Of a DNA stretch of 64,000 nt, positions 36,845 through 46,396 are shown piece by piece. The DNA is from Luteibacter jiangsuensis. Its GTDB lineage: Bacteria > Pseudomonadota > Gammaproteobacteria > Xanthomonadales > Rhodanobacteraceae. The notes below the pieces were generated by a model that did not search any database, was not told the origin of the DNA, and saw nothing but the letters and a program-made list of their open reading frames with translations. The position numbers and the translations under genes were made by a program. Location: assembly GCF_030812295.1 (NCBI RefSeq), contig NZ_JAUSSK010000001.1, forward strand, positions 248,001-312,000, written 5' to 3'. Each line of letters starts with the position of its first letter. The stretch's first letter is position 1.

Positions 36845-38299
36845 ATGCGCATCCTTGCCGAGGCACTCACTTACGACGACGTGTTTCTGGTTCCCGGTCA
36901 CTCCACGGTCATGCCGCGCGATGTGGACACCTCGACGCGCTTCACGCGCGGTCTTCGCCTGAACATCCCCATCGTGTCCGCCGCCATGGACACCGTCACC
37001 GAGGCCCGCCTCGCCATCACCATGGCGCAGAACGGCGGCATCGGCATCATCCACAAGAACATGACCCCCGCCCAGCAGGCCGCGGAAGTGCGCCTGGTGA
37101 AGAAGTTCGAGGCGGGCGTCATCCGCAGCCCGATCACCGTCCGCCCGGACACCTCGATCGGCGAGGTCATGGCGCTCACCCGCGCGCACAACATCTCCGG
37201 CGTGCCCGTGGTCGACGGCGAGAAGCTCGTCGGCATCGTCACCAGCCGCGACCTGCGCTTCGAGCGCAAGCACGACGACCCGGTCCGCAACATCATGACC
37301 CGGGAAGACCGCCTGGTCACCGTCAAGGAAGGCGCTTCGCACGACGAAGTGCTGGAACTGCTGCACCGCAACCGCATCGAGAAGGTGCTCGTCGTCAATG
37401 ACGGCTTCCAGCTCCGCGGCCTGATCACGGTGAAGGACATCCAGAAGGCCCGCGACAATCCGAACGCCGCCAAGGATTCGCACGAGCGCCTGGTCGTCGG
37501 CGCCGCGGTCGGCGTCGGCGGCGACACCGAACAGCGCATCGAAGCGCTGGTCGAGGCTGGTGTCGACGTGATCGTGGTCGACACCGCGCATGGCCACTCG
37601 CAAGCCGTGATCGACCGCGCGGGCTGGGTCAAGAAGCGCTATCCGCAGGTCCAGGTCATCGCCGGCAACATCGTCACGGGCGAGGCGGCGCGCGCGCTGC
37701 TCGACGCCGGCGCCGACGCGGTGAAGGTCGGCGTGGGCCCCGGTTCCATCTGCACCACCCGCATCGTCACCGGTATCGGCGTGCCGCAGATCACCTCGAT
37801 CGACCTCGTCGCCACCGCGCTGAAGGGCGAGATCCCGCTCATCGCCGACGGCGGCATCCGTTACTCGGGCGACATCCCCAAGGCACTCGCCGCCGGCGCG
37901 TCGTCGGTGATGCTCGGCTCGATGTTCGCCGGTACCGAAGAGGCGCCGGGTGAGGTCGAACTGTTCCAGGGCCGCTCGTACAAGAGCTACCGTGGCATGG
38001 GCTCCATCGGTGCCATGCAGCTCGGCTCGAAGGACCGCTACTTCCAGGACGAGGCCGACGCCGACAAGCTGGTGCCGGAAGGCATCGAAGGACGTGTGCC
38101 GTACCGCGGTCCGCTGCGCAACATCATCCACCAGATGATGGGTGGCCTGCGTGCTTCCATGGGTTACATGGGCGCGGCCAACATCGAGGAAATCCACCAG
38201 AAGGCCCAGTTCGTGAAGGTGACCGGTGCCGGCGTGCGCGAAGCGCATCCGCACGATATCCAGATCACGAAGGAAGCGCCCAACTACCGCCTGGACTGA
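36845..38299 (+). CDS. guaB: IMP dehydrogenase
   Basis: The 484 residues have the catalytic loop [13 protein letters not shown] (Cys about residue 305), two CBS domains inserted at about residues 95-200 ([10 protein letters not shown] region) and the flap [10 protein letters not shown]. It oxidises IMP to XMP, the first committed step to GMP. It is followed by a terminator hairpin and then guaA, the next enzyme. The ATG at 36845 has no clear ribosome binding site. Confidence 0.97.
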   Translation: MRILAEALTYDDVFLVPGHSTVMPRDVDTSTRFTRGLRLNIPIVSAAMDTVTEARLAITMAQNGGIGIIHKNMTPAQQAAEVRLVKKFEAGVIRSPITVRPDTSIGEVMALTRAHNISGVPVVDGEKLVGIVTSRDLRFERKHDDPVRNIMTREDRLVTVKEGASHDEVLELLHRNRIEKVLVVNDGFQLRGLITVKDIQKARDNPNAAKDSHERLVVGAAVGVGGDTEQRIEALVEAGVDVIVVDTAHGHSQAVIDRAGWVKKRYPQVQVIAGNIVTGEAARALLDAGADAVKVGVGPGSICTTRIVTGIGVPQITSIDLVATALKGEIPLIADGGIRYSGDIPKALAAGASSVMLGSMFAGTEEAPGEVELFQGRSYKSYRGMGSIGAMQLGSKDRYFQDEADADKLVPEGIEGRVPYRGPLRNIIHQMMGGLRASMGYMGAANIEEIHQKAQFVKVTGAGVREAHPHDIQITKEAPNYRLD

Positions 38300-38327
38300 C
38301 GCCTCCGGGCGCTCGCTCCAGGTGACC

Positions 38328-38362
38328 CAGGACGCCCGCCGCAAGTGGGCGTTCTGCTTTTT
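38328..38362 (+). terminator. Rho-independent terminator between guaB and guaA
   Basis: A ten-pair stem (one G-T pair; CAGGACGCCC with GGGCGTTCTG) around a nine-base loop is followed by C and five Ts. It lies 29 bases past the guaB stop, so guaA transcription may depend partly on read-through or on its own promoter. Confidence 0.8.
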
Positions 38363-38418
38363 CAGGCCGCCGCGCAACGCGCGCAGCCACCCACATTTCA
38401 GACTGCAGAGCCGCCACG

Positions 38419-39975
38419 ATGACCGACATCCACAGCGACAAGATCCTCATCCTCGACTTCGGTTCGCAGTACACGCAGCTGATCGCCCGCCGCATTCGCG
38501 AGATCGGCGTCTATTGCGAGGTCTGGGCCTGGGATCACGCCCCCAGTGAGATCCGTGGTTTCAACCCGAAAGGCGTGATCCTTTCCGGTGGCCCGGAATC
38601 GGTCACCGAAGACGAATCGCCACGCGCTCCGCAGGTGGTCTTCGAACTCGGCGTGCCGGTACTCGGCATCTGCTACGGCATGCAGACCATGGCCGAGCAA
38701 CTCGGCGGCAAGGTCGAGGCTGGCCACCATCGCGAATTCGGTCCGGCGACGATCACCTTCGGCAGCTGCGCGCTATTCGAGACCGTGGTGCAGGACGGTG
38801 AATCCCTCGGCGTGTGGATGTCGCACGGCGACCGCGTCACGGCGATCCCTGAAGGCTTCAACGTCTCGGCCTCCACGCCGAGCCTGCCGCTGGCCGCCAT
38901 GGCCGACGACCAGCGCCGCTTCTACGGCGTGCAGTTCCATCCGGAAGTGACCCACACCAAGCGTGGCATGGAGCTGCTGCGCCGCTTCGTCGTCGACCTC
39001 TGCGGTTCGGCCACGTTGTGGGATGCCGCGCACATCATCGAGGACGCCGTCGAACGCGTGCGCGCGCAGGTCGGCACCGACCGCGTGCTGCTCGGCCTGA
39101 GCGGCGGCGTGGATTCCTCCGTCGTGGCCGCCCTGCTCGAAAAGGCGATCGGCGACCAGCTCACCTGCGTCTTCGTCGACACCGGCCTGCTGCGTTTCCA
39201 GGAAGGCGACCAGGTGATGTCGACCATGGCCGAGCACATGGGCGTGCACGTCATCCGCGTGGACGCGAAGCAACGCTTCTTCGACGCACTCGCCGGCGTG
39301 GAAGACCCGGAAGCCAAGCGCAAGGTCATCGGCCGCCTGTTCGTCGAGGTCTTCGACGAGGAATCGTCCAAGCTCGAAGGCGTGAAGTGGCTGGCCCAGG
39401 GCACCATCTACCCGGATGTCATCGAATCCGCCGGCAGCAAGACCGGCAAGGCCCATGTCATCAAGAGCCATCACAACGTCGGCGGCCTGCCTGAGCACAT
39501 GAAACTCAAGCTGGTCGAGCCGCTGCGTGAGTTGTTCAAGGACGAGGTCCGCCGTATCGGCGTCGAACTCGGCCTGCCGCGCGAGATGGTCTACCGCCAT
39601 CCGTTCCCGGGTCCCGGCCTTGGCGTGCGCGTGCTGGGCGAGGTGAAGCCGGCCTACGTCGACCTGCTGCAGCGCGCCGATGCGATCTTCATCGAGGAGC
39701 TGCGCAACTACGGTCTCTACGATCGCGTCAGTCAGGCGTTCGCCGTGTTCCTGCCGGTGCGTTCGGTGGGTGTGGTCGGCGACGGCCGTGCCTACGAGTG
39801 GGTGATCGCGCTGCGCGCCGTGGAGACGATCGACTTCATGACGGCGCATTGGGCGCACTTGCCGTATGACTTCCTCGATAAGTGCTCAACTCGCATTATC
39901 AATGAGTTGCGCGGTATTTCTCGTGTCGTTTATGACATCTCGGGGAAGCCGCCGGCTACGATCGAGTGGGAGTGA
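38419..39975 (+). CDS. guaA: GMP synthase (glutamine-hydrolysing)
   Basis: The 518 residues combine a class I glutamine amidotransferase domain ([23 protein letters not shown] with the nucleophile Cys at about residue 81, FHPEVTH) with an ATP-pyrophosphatase domain ([14 protein letters not shown] at about residue 225) and the C-terminal dimerisation domain ending PATIEWE. It aminates XMP to GMP. The sequence near the 3' end (39885-39975) shifts to a lower GC content, marking the edge of the accessory region. Confidence 0.97.
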   Translation: MTDIHSDKILILDFGSQYTQLIARRIREIGVYCEVWAWDHAPSEIRGFNPKGVILSGGPESVTEDESPRAPQVVFELGVPVLGICYGMQTMAEQLGGKVEAGHHREFGPATITFGSCALFETVVQDGESLGVWMSHGDRVTAIPEGFNVSASTPSLPLAAMADDQRRFYGVQFHPEVTHTKRGMELLRRFVVDLCGSATLWDAAHIIEDAVERVRAQVGTDRVLLGLSGGVDSSVVAALLEKAIGDQLTCVFVDTGLLRFQEGDQVMSTMAEHMGVHVIRVDAKQRFFDALAGVEDPEAKRKVIGRLFVEVFDEESSKLEGVKWLAQGTIYPDVIESAGSKTGKAHVIKSHHNVGGLPEHMKLKLVEPLRELFKDEVRRIGVELGLPREMVYRHPFPGPGLGVRVLGEVKPAYVDLLQRADAIFIEELRNYGLYDRVSQAFAVFLPVRSVGVVGDGRAYEWVIALRAVETIDFMTAHWAHLPYDFLDKCSTRIINELRGISRVVYDISGKPPATIEWE

Positions 39976-40043
39976 ATGGACTACCGACGGGGGCGGGGCT
40001 CCGGCGTTGAGTCATCTTGGGTAGGGTGCAGTTTTAGTTGTTT

Positions 40044-40068
40044 ATCAGGTATTTTGCGAATACCTGAT
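40044..40068. promoter_or_regulatory. hipBA operator, ten-base inverted repeat
   Basis: ATCAGGTATT and AATACCTGAT flank TTGCG, 42 bases before the hipB start. The dyad overlaps the -35 box of the proposed promoter, as expected for HipB autorepression. An imperfect half site, CAGGATTGCGA, lies nearer the start at about 40090-40100. The same arm sequence recurs at 13980-14002. Confidence 0.8.
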
Positions 40069-40081
40069 TTTCAGCTATATT
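40054..40081 (+). promoter_or_regulatory. Probable hipBA promoter
   Basis: TTGCGA at 40054-40059 and TATATT at 40076-40081 are 16 bases apart. The -35 lies within the inverted repeat, so the antitoxin bound there would block polymerase. Confidence 0.6.
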
Positions 40082-40109
40082 GCGTTTACCAGGATTGCGA
40101 GTATTCGCC

Positions 40110-40373
40110 ATGCCTCCGATGTCCGATCCGCTGCTCACGGCAAGTCAACTCAGCTCGTTACTGCAGGCCACGCGTAAGGCGCGGGGCCTGACCCAGGCAG
40201 CTTTAGCCAACCGTATCGGCCTGAGTCAGTCGCGGGTCTCCCATCTGGAACTAAATGCCCAGGACTTGAGCGTCGGGCAACTCCTGGCGTGGTGTGCGGC
40301 GCTGGGCCTGGAGTTGACTCTTGGAACCCGGGGCAGCGCCGCTGTGTCCGCTACCTCGAAAACGGATTGGTGA
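40110..40373 (+). CDS. hipB: HipB-type antitoxin, XRE helix-turn-helix
   Basis: The 87 residues contain the XRE domain ATRKARGLTQAALANRIGLSQSRVSHLE (in parts, residues about 20-47), the length and layout of HipB. It binds HipA and represses the operon. Two in-frame ATGs (40110, 40119) are possible. One base separates its stop from hipA, so the two are made together. Confidence 0.9.
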   Translation: MPPMSDPLLTASQLSSLLQATRKARGLTQAALANRIGLSQSRVSHLELNAQDLSVGQLLAWCAALGLELTLGTRGSAAVSATSKTDW

Positions 40374-40374
40374 C

Positions 40375-41715
40375 ATGGGACGTCGATCGCACAGCCGCAG
40401 CCTATCCATCTGGACCAACGGTGTTCGCGTCGGGCGATGGACACTTCCTGCCCGCGGAGAGATGGAACTGCACTACGATGCGGATTGGGTCGTGGCCGAC
40501 ATGGGGCGGCCGCTGTCGCTGTCGCTGCCGTTCAACTTGCAGAACTTGCCGCTCAAGGGCGAGAAGGTCGCGAACTACTTCGACAACCTGCTTCCGGACA
40601 GCGATGCCATCCGCCGGCGTGTCGCAGAGCGATTCAGGACGGGGTCGATGGATCCCTTCGAGCTACTGAGAGTCATCGGACGCGACTGCATTGGAGCGGT
40701 ACAGCTCCTGGACGAAGACGAGGTGCCGAAGGGTTTCGATCGTGTCGAAGGCGTGCCCCTTTCCGAGGAGGATATCGAGCGGCACTTGATTGAAACCGTC
40801 TCGCCGCACGCCTTCGGTGCGGGCGGAGACCCTGATGCGGACTTCCGCATCTCCCTGGCCGGTGCGCAGGAGAAGACAGCCTTCCTCTGGTGGGACGGAC
40901 AGTGGTTCGCACCGCGTGGCGTTACGCCGACAAGCCATATTTTCAAGCTGCCGCTGGGCCTGATGGGCGGGCGGCGTGCAGATTTCAGCACCTCCGTCGA
41001 TAACGAATGGTTGTGTCTGCGTCTGCTGAAAGCCTATGGACTGGACGTCGCCGACGCGCGTATCGCGACCTTCGGCCGACAGCGCGTGCTGGTGGTGGAA
41101 CGATTCGACCGGCGCGTCGCACCCAATGGGCAGTGGCTCATGCGCCTGCCACAGGAGGACTTCTGCCAGGTCGAGGGTTGCTCGCCGCTGCGCAAGTACG
41201 AGAACGAAGGTGGACCAGGACTCAAGGCCTTGTTCGCCACGCTGCGACAGTCGGTGAACGCGGAAGCCGATATGAAGACATTGATGGCGGCACAGGTGCT
41301 GTTCTGGTTGCTGCGGGCACCCGATGGACACGCCAAGAATTTCAGCATCCAGCTTCTGCCGCGCGGCCGCTTCCATTTGACCCGGCTTTACGACGTGATG
41401 TCGGCCTATCCGGTATTGGGTGAGGGCCCTAACCAGTGGTCACCCCACGACATCAGGTTGGCGATGGCATTGCTCGGCAAGAACCGGCATTACGAGATGC
41501 ACGGCATCCAACGCAGGCACTTCAACAGCACCGCGCAAGAAGTCGGCTTTGGCTCGACCGCCGAGCCGATCATCGAAGAGCTTCTCGCCCGCACGCCAGC
41601 AGCTATTGCCGAAGTGCAGGCTGACCTGCCGCGGGACTTTTCACCCCGTGTCGCTGAATCCATCCTGGGCGGCCTTGAGCAGGCCGCAACGGCTCTCGGT
41701 GCGATGGTGCCGTAA
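40375..41715 (+). CDS. hipA: HipA-type serine/threonine kinase toxin
   Basis: The 446 residues are full length. The N-terminal subdomain is followed by RISLAGAQEKTAFLWWDG, where Ser at about residue 160 matches the autophosphorylated Ser150 of E. coli HipA. HIFKLP carries the ATP Lys, APDGHAKNFSI the catalytic Asp (about 317) and Asn, and TRLYDVMSAYP the metal Asp. All key residues are present, so an active kinase is expected. HipA phosphorylates GltX and induces dormancy in E. coli; the target here is not known. Confidence 0.92.
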   Translation: MGRRSHSRSLSIWTNGVRVGRWTLPARGEMELHYDADWVVADMGRPLSLSLPFNLQNLPLKGEKVANYFDNLLPDSDAIRRRVAERFRTGSMDPFELLRVIGRDCIGAVQLLDEDEVPKGFDRVEGVPLSEEDIERHLIETVSPHAFGAGGDPDADFRISLAGAQEKTAFLWWDGQWFAPRGVTPTSHIFKLPLGLMGGRRADFSTSVDNEWLCLRLLKAYGLDVADARIATFGRQRVLVVERFDRRVAPNGQWLMRLPQEDFCQVEGCSPLRKYENEGGPGLKALFATLRQSVNAEADMKTLMAAQVLFWLLRAPDGHAKNFSIQLLPRGRFHLTRLYDVMSAYPVLGEGPNQWSPHDIRLAMALLGKNRHYEMHGIQRRHFNSTAQEVGFGSTAEPIIEELLARTPAAIAEVQADLPRDFSPRVAESILGGLEQAATALGAMVP

Positions 41716-41744
41716 GCGGGAGAGAGCCTGGTCGTTCCCAAGGA

Positions 41745-41770
41745 GTCATGGCGCGCCAGGGTTCCATGAC
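41745..41770 (+). terminator. Hairpin after hipA
   Basis: Seven-base arms GTCATGG/CCATGAC surround a 12-base loop 29 bases past the stop. No strong T run follows, so termination is uncertain. It lies between the convergent hipA and LysR genes. Confidence 0.4.
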
Positions 41771-41797
41771 GACTTATGATTGTCATTGATGATCGAC

Positions 41798-42685
41798 TCA
41801 ACCCTTCTTGGCTTCGTCCAGTACCCATCGAGCAAACGATTGTATGGGCTCTCCGCTCAATCCCATCGGCTCGGGGAGGACAAGGCAGAAGCTCTTGGAG
41901 ATGGTTTTTCCGTCGGGCCATGGAGTGACTAGCCGGCCTTGCGCAAGCTCGGTTTCAACATAGAGACGTGGTACCAGCGCTACACCGAGGCCGGCCAATG
42001 CAGCCTCGATCAACATGCCATGAAGGTCGTAGTGCGCACCCATCGTAGGATGGGTCAGTGGAATCCCAGCCTCTTGGGAGTAGCGTTGCCAAGCGTCGGG
42101 ATTCTGCCGTCGGTGCAGGCGCGGTAAGGCGTCCAGTGTCGTTGCCCCTCTGGTTTTCTTCACAAGCTCAGGATGGCACACCGGAACTAGCACCTCATTC
42201 AACAGGTGGTGCGTCCGCATTCCTGTCCAGGCCGGATGCTCGAAATGGATTGCAGCATCAAATCCGCTTCCGGCCAGGACGAAGGGGTCCATGCGCTCGG
42301 CAAGGTGCACAGTGATGTTCGGATGCTTCTCCCGGAATCGGGATAAGCGTGGAATGAGCCATCTCATCGCGAAAGTCGGGATGGTGGCAATGTCCAGACT
42401 TGCGCCGTCGCTAGGCTGCCCCATCAGGTACTGGCTGTCCCGATCCAGTCGGTCGAGCACTTCACGAACCTGGGCCGCGTAGCGTTCTCCGTTCGGTAGG
42501 AGCCGGACGCGATTTCCGATTCGCTCAAACAGCGTGACATCGAGGAACGCTTCCAGCCGGCCAATCTGTCGACTGATGGCACCTTCGGTCAGGGACAGCT
42601 CCTCCGCCGCGCGAGCGAAGCTGCCATGACGGGCAGCAGCCTCGAATGCCATCAGTGCGTTGTTGCTGGGAATCTTCCGGCGCAT
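41798..42685 (-). CDS. LysR-family regulator, GcvA-like
   Basis: The 295 residues begin with a helix-turn-helix (LMAFEAAARHGSFARAAEELSLTEGAISRQIGRLE in parts, residues 9-43) and carry the substrate domain with FAMRWLIPRLSRFREKHP and AALAGLGVALVPRLYVE, features of the GcvA/AmpR branch. It is divergent from the hypothetical-tautomerase-MBL cluster (start 42843) and likely controls it. Codon use is lower in GC than in the housekeeping genes. Confidence 0.88.
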   Translation of the reverse strand: MRRKIPSNNALMAFEAAARHGSFARAAEELSLTEGAISRQIGRLEAFLDVTLFERIGNRVRLLPNGERYAAQVREVLDRLDRDSQYLMGQPSDGASLDIATIPTFAMRWLIPRLSRFREKHPNITVHLAERMDPFVLAGSGFDAAIHFEHPAWTGMRTHHLLNEVLVPVCHPELVKKTRGATTLDALPRLHRRQNPDAWQRYSQEAGIPLTHPTMGAHYDLHGMLIEAALAGLGVALVPRLYVETELAQGRLVTPWPDGKTISKSFCLVLPEPMGLSGEPIQSFARWVLDEAKKG

Positions 42686-42842
42686 GAGCGTTCCTGGTTT
42701 GAAGCGGGTGATGGGCTTGCTTGATCTTTTATCACTGAAGCATGCCGAGAAATCGTTTTATCTGTCGAAATGCGAGTCATACCATGATGAAACGTCAATA
42801 CAAAGGGCCGGGCGCACAAGCAGTTCGGTAGCGAACGATTCC

Positions 42843-43400
42843 ATGATCTATACAGTCGAATGCAGTTTTGCCGACCCAGCCAGCGAAGCAGAGTGGAGTG
42901 ATTTCTACAGCTTGGAAAAGCTGCCCGCGCTCATTTCAGTGAGCGGATTCCATACTTCGCAACGCTTCAAGGCGTTGAGCACGGGTTGTCCCGTCTACCT
43001 TGCCATGCACTCGATCGACGGTCTGGCCGTGCTTGAGGGCGATGAGTATCGCCAGAAGGGCGGCGGCAATTTCGCACGCTGGCAGCAGCACATCACCGAT
43101 TGGCACCGCAATCTTTATGGCGGCCTTGAACGTGCACCTGCCGTCGGTGAAGGCGAGCGTCTGATCGTGAGCGCAGTCGGTCCCGAGCCGCTCATCGAGA
43201 TGGGGCTCAAGCCTGATCTGATGCGGGCCGTCGCATTGGAGAAATCTCCTGAAACCAGGTGGCTGGCTAAGCTGGATTGCGCCATCAGCCTCAGTGTGAA
43301 AAACCTTTCGAAGGACGTGCACCTCTATGTTCCGATGACCGCGCAATTGACGAGTAGTGGCGCAGTACCCCAGACGCAGGGGCAGAACCGACATGCCTAA
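42843..43400 (+). CDS. Hypothetical protein, first of a tautomerase/MBL cluster
   Basis: This 185-residue soluble protein has no signal peptide. It could contain a duplicated ferredoxin-like (EthD/dabb-like) fold: the N-terminal part (IYTVECSFADPASEAEWSDFYSLEKLPALISVSGF by position) looks like such a domain and a second strand-helix half follows. I do not recognise the family. It overlaps the tautomerase gene by eight bases and lies divergent from the LysR gene, so it is probably regulated by it. Confidence 0.65.
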   Translation: MIYTVECSFADPASEAEWSDFYSLEKLPALISVSGFHTSQRFKALSTGCPVYLAMHSIDGLAVLEGDEYRQKGGGNFARWQQHITDWHRNLYGGLERAPAVGEGERLIVSAVGPEPLIEMGLKPDLMRAVALEKSPETRWLAKLDCAISLSVKNLSKDVHLYVPMTAQLTSSGAVPQTQGQNRHA

Positions 43401-43719
43401 CCTGACGATCTTCATACAGGCAGAAAAGATGCCGTCCGAAGCGAATCTTGCGGAACTCACCGAACGATGCACTCGGCTTTGCACGGACGTCCTCCAGGCT
43501 GCGCTGGACAACGTGCATGTCATCTATGTCGCCGCACGCCAGGGGCGCGGGCATCCCGCTTACGCGGAAATCAAGTACCGCCTCGAACCGCTCAGAGCGC
43601 CATCGGTCATGGACGACTTCATGGGGCGACTGGACGAGGCCATAAAGCGCCATACAGGGCTAACAGCGCGCATCCGTTGCTTCGGTTATCCGGCTTCTGC
43701 CATTTGCGCGCGGAACTGA
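43393..43719 (+). CDS. Tautomerase family protein (4-oxalocrotonate tautomerase-like)
   Basis: The 108 residues start MPNLTIFIQAEKM; after Met removal Pro is residue 1, the catalytic base of the tautomerase superfamily. The length suggests a two-beta-alpha-beta unit of the cis-CaaD/MSAD size or a C-terminal extension. It probably acts on a small keto/enol acid made by the cluster. It overlaps the preceding gene by eight bases and is followed 21 bases later by the MBL gene. Confidence 0.72.
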   Translation: MPNLTIFIQAEKMPSEANLAELTERCTRLCTDVLQAALDNVHVIYVAARQGRGHPAYAEIKYRLEPLRAPSVMDDFMGRLDEAIKRHTGLTARIRCFGYPASAICARN

Positions 43720-43740
43720 TTACGCGCAAGGAGTGCCGCA

Positions 43741-44580
43741 ATGAACAAAATGAAATTTCCAGGTCAGCAGATCGGCGAATTTTCGATCACGGCCATCAGT
43801 GACGGATACCTTTTCGCGAGTCTGGATCTGCTCTCCAATATCGATCCCATGGAGGCGTCCAAGTTGCAGCAGGACGCAGGCGCGAACGACCCATCTTCGA
43901 TCCACATCAACTGTTACCTGGCGCGTGGAAAGGGCCGCACGATCCTCATCGATGCGGGGGCTGGCGGTTTCAAGCAGTGGGGCGGAAAGCTGAAGGCGAA
44001 TCTCGCACTTGCTGGCGTGCAACCCTCTGACATTGACGCGATTCTCCTGACTCACGCACATCCCGATCATGTTGGGGGACTGGTTGATTCTTCCGGGGAA
44101 GCCGCCTTTCCCGATGCAGAGTTGGTCGTCCACCAGCATGAGGTTTCTTTCTGGGAAGACGACGGCAATCTCAGCCGAGCGAGTGAGCGGGCGCGCGGAA
44201 ACTTTCTGTTTGCTCGGAAGGTGTTCGACAAGTACCGGGAGAAGATGCGCACGTTTACTGATAACGAAGTCCTCCCTGGCATCAGTGCGATGCCCCTTCT
44301 GGGGCATACCGCGGGGCATTCCGGCTATCGCCTCGAATCCGATGAGCGCAGCCTGTTGATCTGGGGGGATATCGTTCATTTCCCTCAAATCCAGATTGCT
44401 CGTCCCGACGTATCCATTGCATTTGACCAAGACCCGCTGCTTTCCGCCGCCACACGTTCAAAGTTGTTGGACGTCGTCAGCTCGGACAAGATTCTTATCG
44501 CTGGTATGCACCTTGGCGAACTCGGATTCGCACATGTCGAGCGGATAGGCAAGACATACAAAATTTCCTACGAAATTTAG
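43741..44580 (+). CDS. MBL-fold metallo-hydrolase
   Basis: The 279 residues contain LTHAHPDHVGG (HxHxDH, about residue 103), LLGHTAGHSGY (His, about 190) and LLIWGDIVHF (Asp, about 205), the full dinuclear metal site. It resembles AHL-lactonase and N-acyl-homoserine or organophosphate hydrolase-like members of the family. It closes a three-gene set with the tautomerase. The 3' end is notably A/T-rich (about 44550-44580). Confidence 0.85.
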   Translation: MNKMKFPGQQIGEFSITAISDGYLFASLDLLSNIDPMEASKLQQDAGANDPSSIHINCYLARGKGRTILIDAGAGGFKQWGGKLKANLALAGVQPSDIDAILLTHAHPDHVGGLVDSSGEAAFPDAELVVHQHEVSFWEDDGNLSRASERARGNFLFARKVFDKYREKMRTFTDNEVLPGISAMPLLGHTAGHSGYRLESDERSLLIWGDIVHFPQIQIARPDVSIAFDQDPLLSAATRSKLLDVVSSDKILIAGMHLGELGFAHVERIGKTYKISYEI

Positions 44581-44625
44581 CGGCTCGTCGAGATGCAAAC
44601 GGTGCATCGGCTGCGGCGAATGAGG

Positions 44626-45543
44626 TCAACGATCCCACGGCGCCTGCTTCCAGCGTTCCAACAAGAAGTCGCTGAACACCGTCAGCCGGCGCGGCACGGG
44701 TTCGCGCCGCGCCCGCACGATGCTGATCTTCGAGGGCGTGGCTTCCCATTCCGGCAGCACGCGCACCAGCCTCCCGTCGCGCAGCTCCTCGTGAATGTCC
44801 CAGGACTCGCGCAGAGAGATGCCCAACCCGGCCAGGCACCACGCGTGCAGCACGTCACCGCTGTCGCTGCACAGCGTGCCGCTGACTGCAACAGGCTTCT
44901 CCCTGCGGCCTTTGCGCAGCGGCCAGGTGCTTTGCAGCAGGCCCGGATAGGCGAACACCAAGCAGCTATGCCGTTCCAGTTCCTCCGGCTGCTCGGGATG
45001 ACCCTGCGCCTTCAGATAGGCAGGAGACGCCGCGAGGATGCGCCGGTTGTCGGCCACGCGCCGCGCCACCAAACGCGAATCGGCCAGCTCGCCCATACGG
45101 ATCGCCAAGTCGAGGTCGCCGCTATACAAATCCTGCACCTGGTCGGACAGGCGCAAGTCGAAGCCGACGCGGGGATGCAGGCGGCAAAAATCGTGGATCG
45201 CCGGGGCCACGAACTTGCGCCCGAATGGCGTGGGCGCGGTCAGGCGGATGGTGCCGCTCAGTTCCTGGCTACCGCCGGTCGCCAGTTCCTGCATTTCCTC
45301 CAGTACCGCCAAGGCGACCCTTGCGCGCTCGGCGATGGCGCGGCCTTCGCCGGTGATGCGCAAGTTACGGGTGTTGCGCTCGAACAGCGTGGTGCCCAAC
45401 GCCTGTTCCAGCCTGGCGATCTGCTTGCTGACCGTCTTGGGCGCCAGGTGCAGGTCGCGTGCGGCGGCGGAAAAGCTCTGGCGCTCCACCACATGCACGA
45501 ACACCGTTAGGTCATCAAGGTTGCGCAGGGCCATTTGGGTCAT
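44626..45543 (-). CDS. LysR-family regulator
   Basis: The 305 residues carry a helix-turn-helix (FVHVVERQSFSAAARDLHLAPKTVSKQIARLE in parts, about residues 14-46) and a C-terminal effector domain (GTIRLTAPTPFGRKFVAPAI). It is divergent from the DJ-1/PfpI gene at 45689 and likely controls it and the MFS exporter. Confidence 0.9.
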   Translation of the reverse strand: MTQMALRNLDDLTVFVHVVERQSFSAAARDLHLAPKTVSKQIARLEQALGTTLFERNTRNLRITGEGRAIAERARVALAVLEEMQELATGGSQELSGTIRLTAPTPFGRKFVAPAIHDFCRLHPRVGFDLRLSDQVQDLYSGDLDLAIRMGELADSRLVARRVADNRRILAASPAYLKAQGHPEQPEELERHSCLVFAYPGLLQSTWPLRKGRREKPVAVSGTLCSDSGDVLHAWCLAGLGISLRESWDIHEELRDGRLVRVLPEWEATPSKISIVRARREPVPRRLTVFSDFLLERWKQAPWDR

Positions 45544-45688
45544 TACGGGGAAAGTGTTTGTCTATTTTGGTCATTTAAAGGATATACCGGATTCATCAGA
45601 GTGAGGTTCCCAACTTCCCACGCTGCAACGCGCATGCCTCCGCTGGAGGTGTCCGGCGGTGTGCTCGATTCGCTTGCAGGAGCTTCTG

Positions 45689-46393
45689 ATGACCCAACGT
45701 ATTCTTTTCGTCCTGACCAGCCACGACCGCAAGGGGCCGGCCAGCGCCGCCGATGCCGCGCCCAGCGGTTTCTATCTGTCCGAGGTCACGCATCCGCACC
45801 GGGTGCTGGCAGACGCCGGTCATGCGGTCGATTTCGTCAGCCCCAAGGGCGGCAAGACGCACGTCGATGGACTCGACCTAGACGATCCGATCAATGCGGC
45901 GTTCTGGACAGATGCGAGGCTAAGAAGCGCCACCGAGAACACCTTGGCACCCGCGCAGGTCGATCCCGATGCCTACGCCGCGATCTTCTACGCCGGTGGC
46001 CACGCGACGATGTGGGACTTCCCGGACAACGCCGAACTGGCGGCCATTGCGGCGTTCATCTACGAGCGTGGTGGCGTGGTCGCGGCGGTGTGCCACGGGC
46101 CGGCCGGGCTGGTGAACCTCAAGCTGTCCGATGGCGGCTATCTGGTAGCGGGCAAGGACGTGTCGGCCTTCACCAACGAGGAGGAGCGTGCGGTCGGCCT
46201 GTACGACACGGTGCCGTTCCTGCTGGCCGATGCTTTGCAGGAACGTGGTGCCCGGCATGTGCCTGCGGCGAATTTCCAGGCGCAGGTAGTGGTGAGCGGG
46301 CGACTGGTGACGGGGCAGAACCCGGCCTCGGCCAAGGGCGTCGCCGAAGCGATGCTACCCCTATTGGCGGTGACAGCCGAGAAGCGAGCCTGA
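45689..46393 (+). CDS. DJ-1/PfpI family protein (Hsp31-like)
   Basis: The 234 residues include the nucleophile elbow AAVCHGPAGLVNL with Cys at about residue 138, and IFYAGGHATMWDFP with a glutamate/His neighbour, features of the Hsp31-like class I glutamine-amidotransferase fold. These often act on reactive aldehydes such as methylglyoxal or as stress chaperones. A strong AGGAGCTTCTG ribosome binding site precedes the ATG at 45689. It is three bases from the MFS gene. Confidence 0.85.
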   Translation: MTQRILFVLTSHDRKGPASAADAAPSGFYLSEVTHPHRVLADAGHAVDFVSPKGGKTHVDGLDLDDPINAAFWTDARLRSATENTLAPAQVDPDAYAAIFYAGGHATMWDFPDNAELAAIAAFIYERGGVVAAVCHGPAGLVNLKLSDGGYLVAGKDVSAFTNEEERAVGLYDTVPFLLADALQERGARHVPAANFQAQVVVSGRLVTGQNPASAKGVAEAMLPLLAVTAEKRA

Positions 46394-46396
46394 GCC

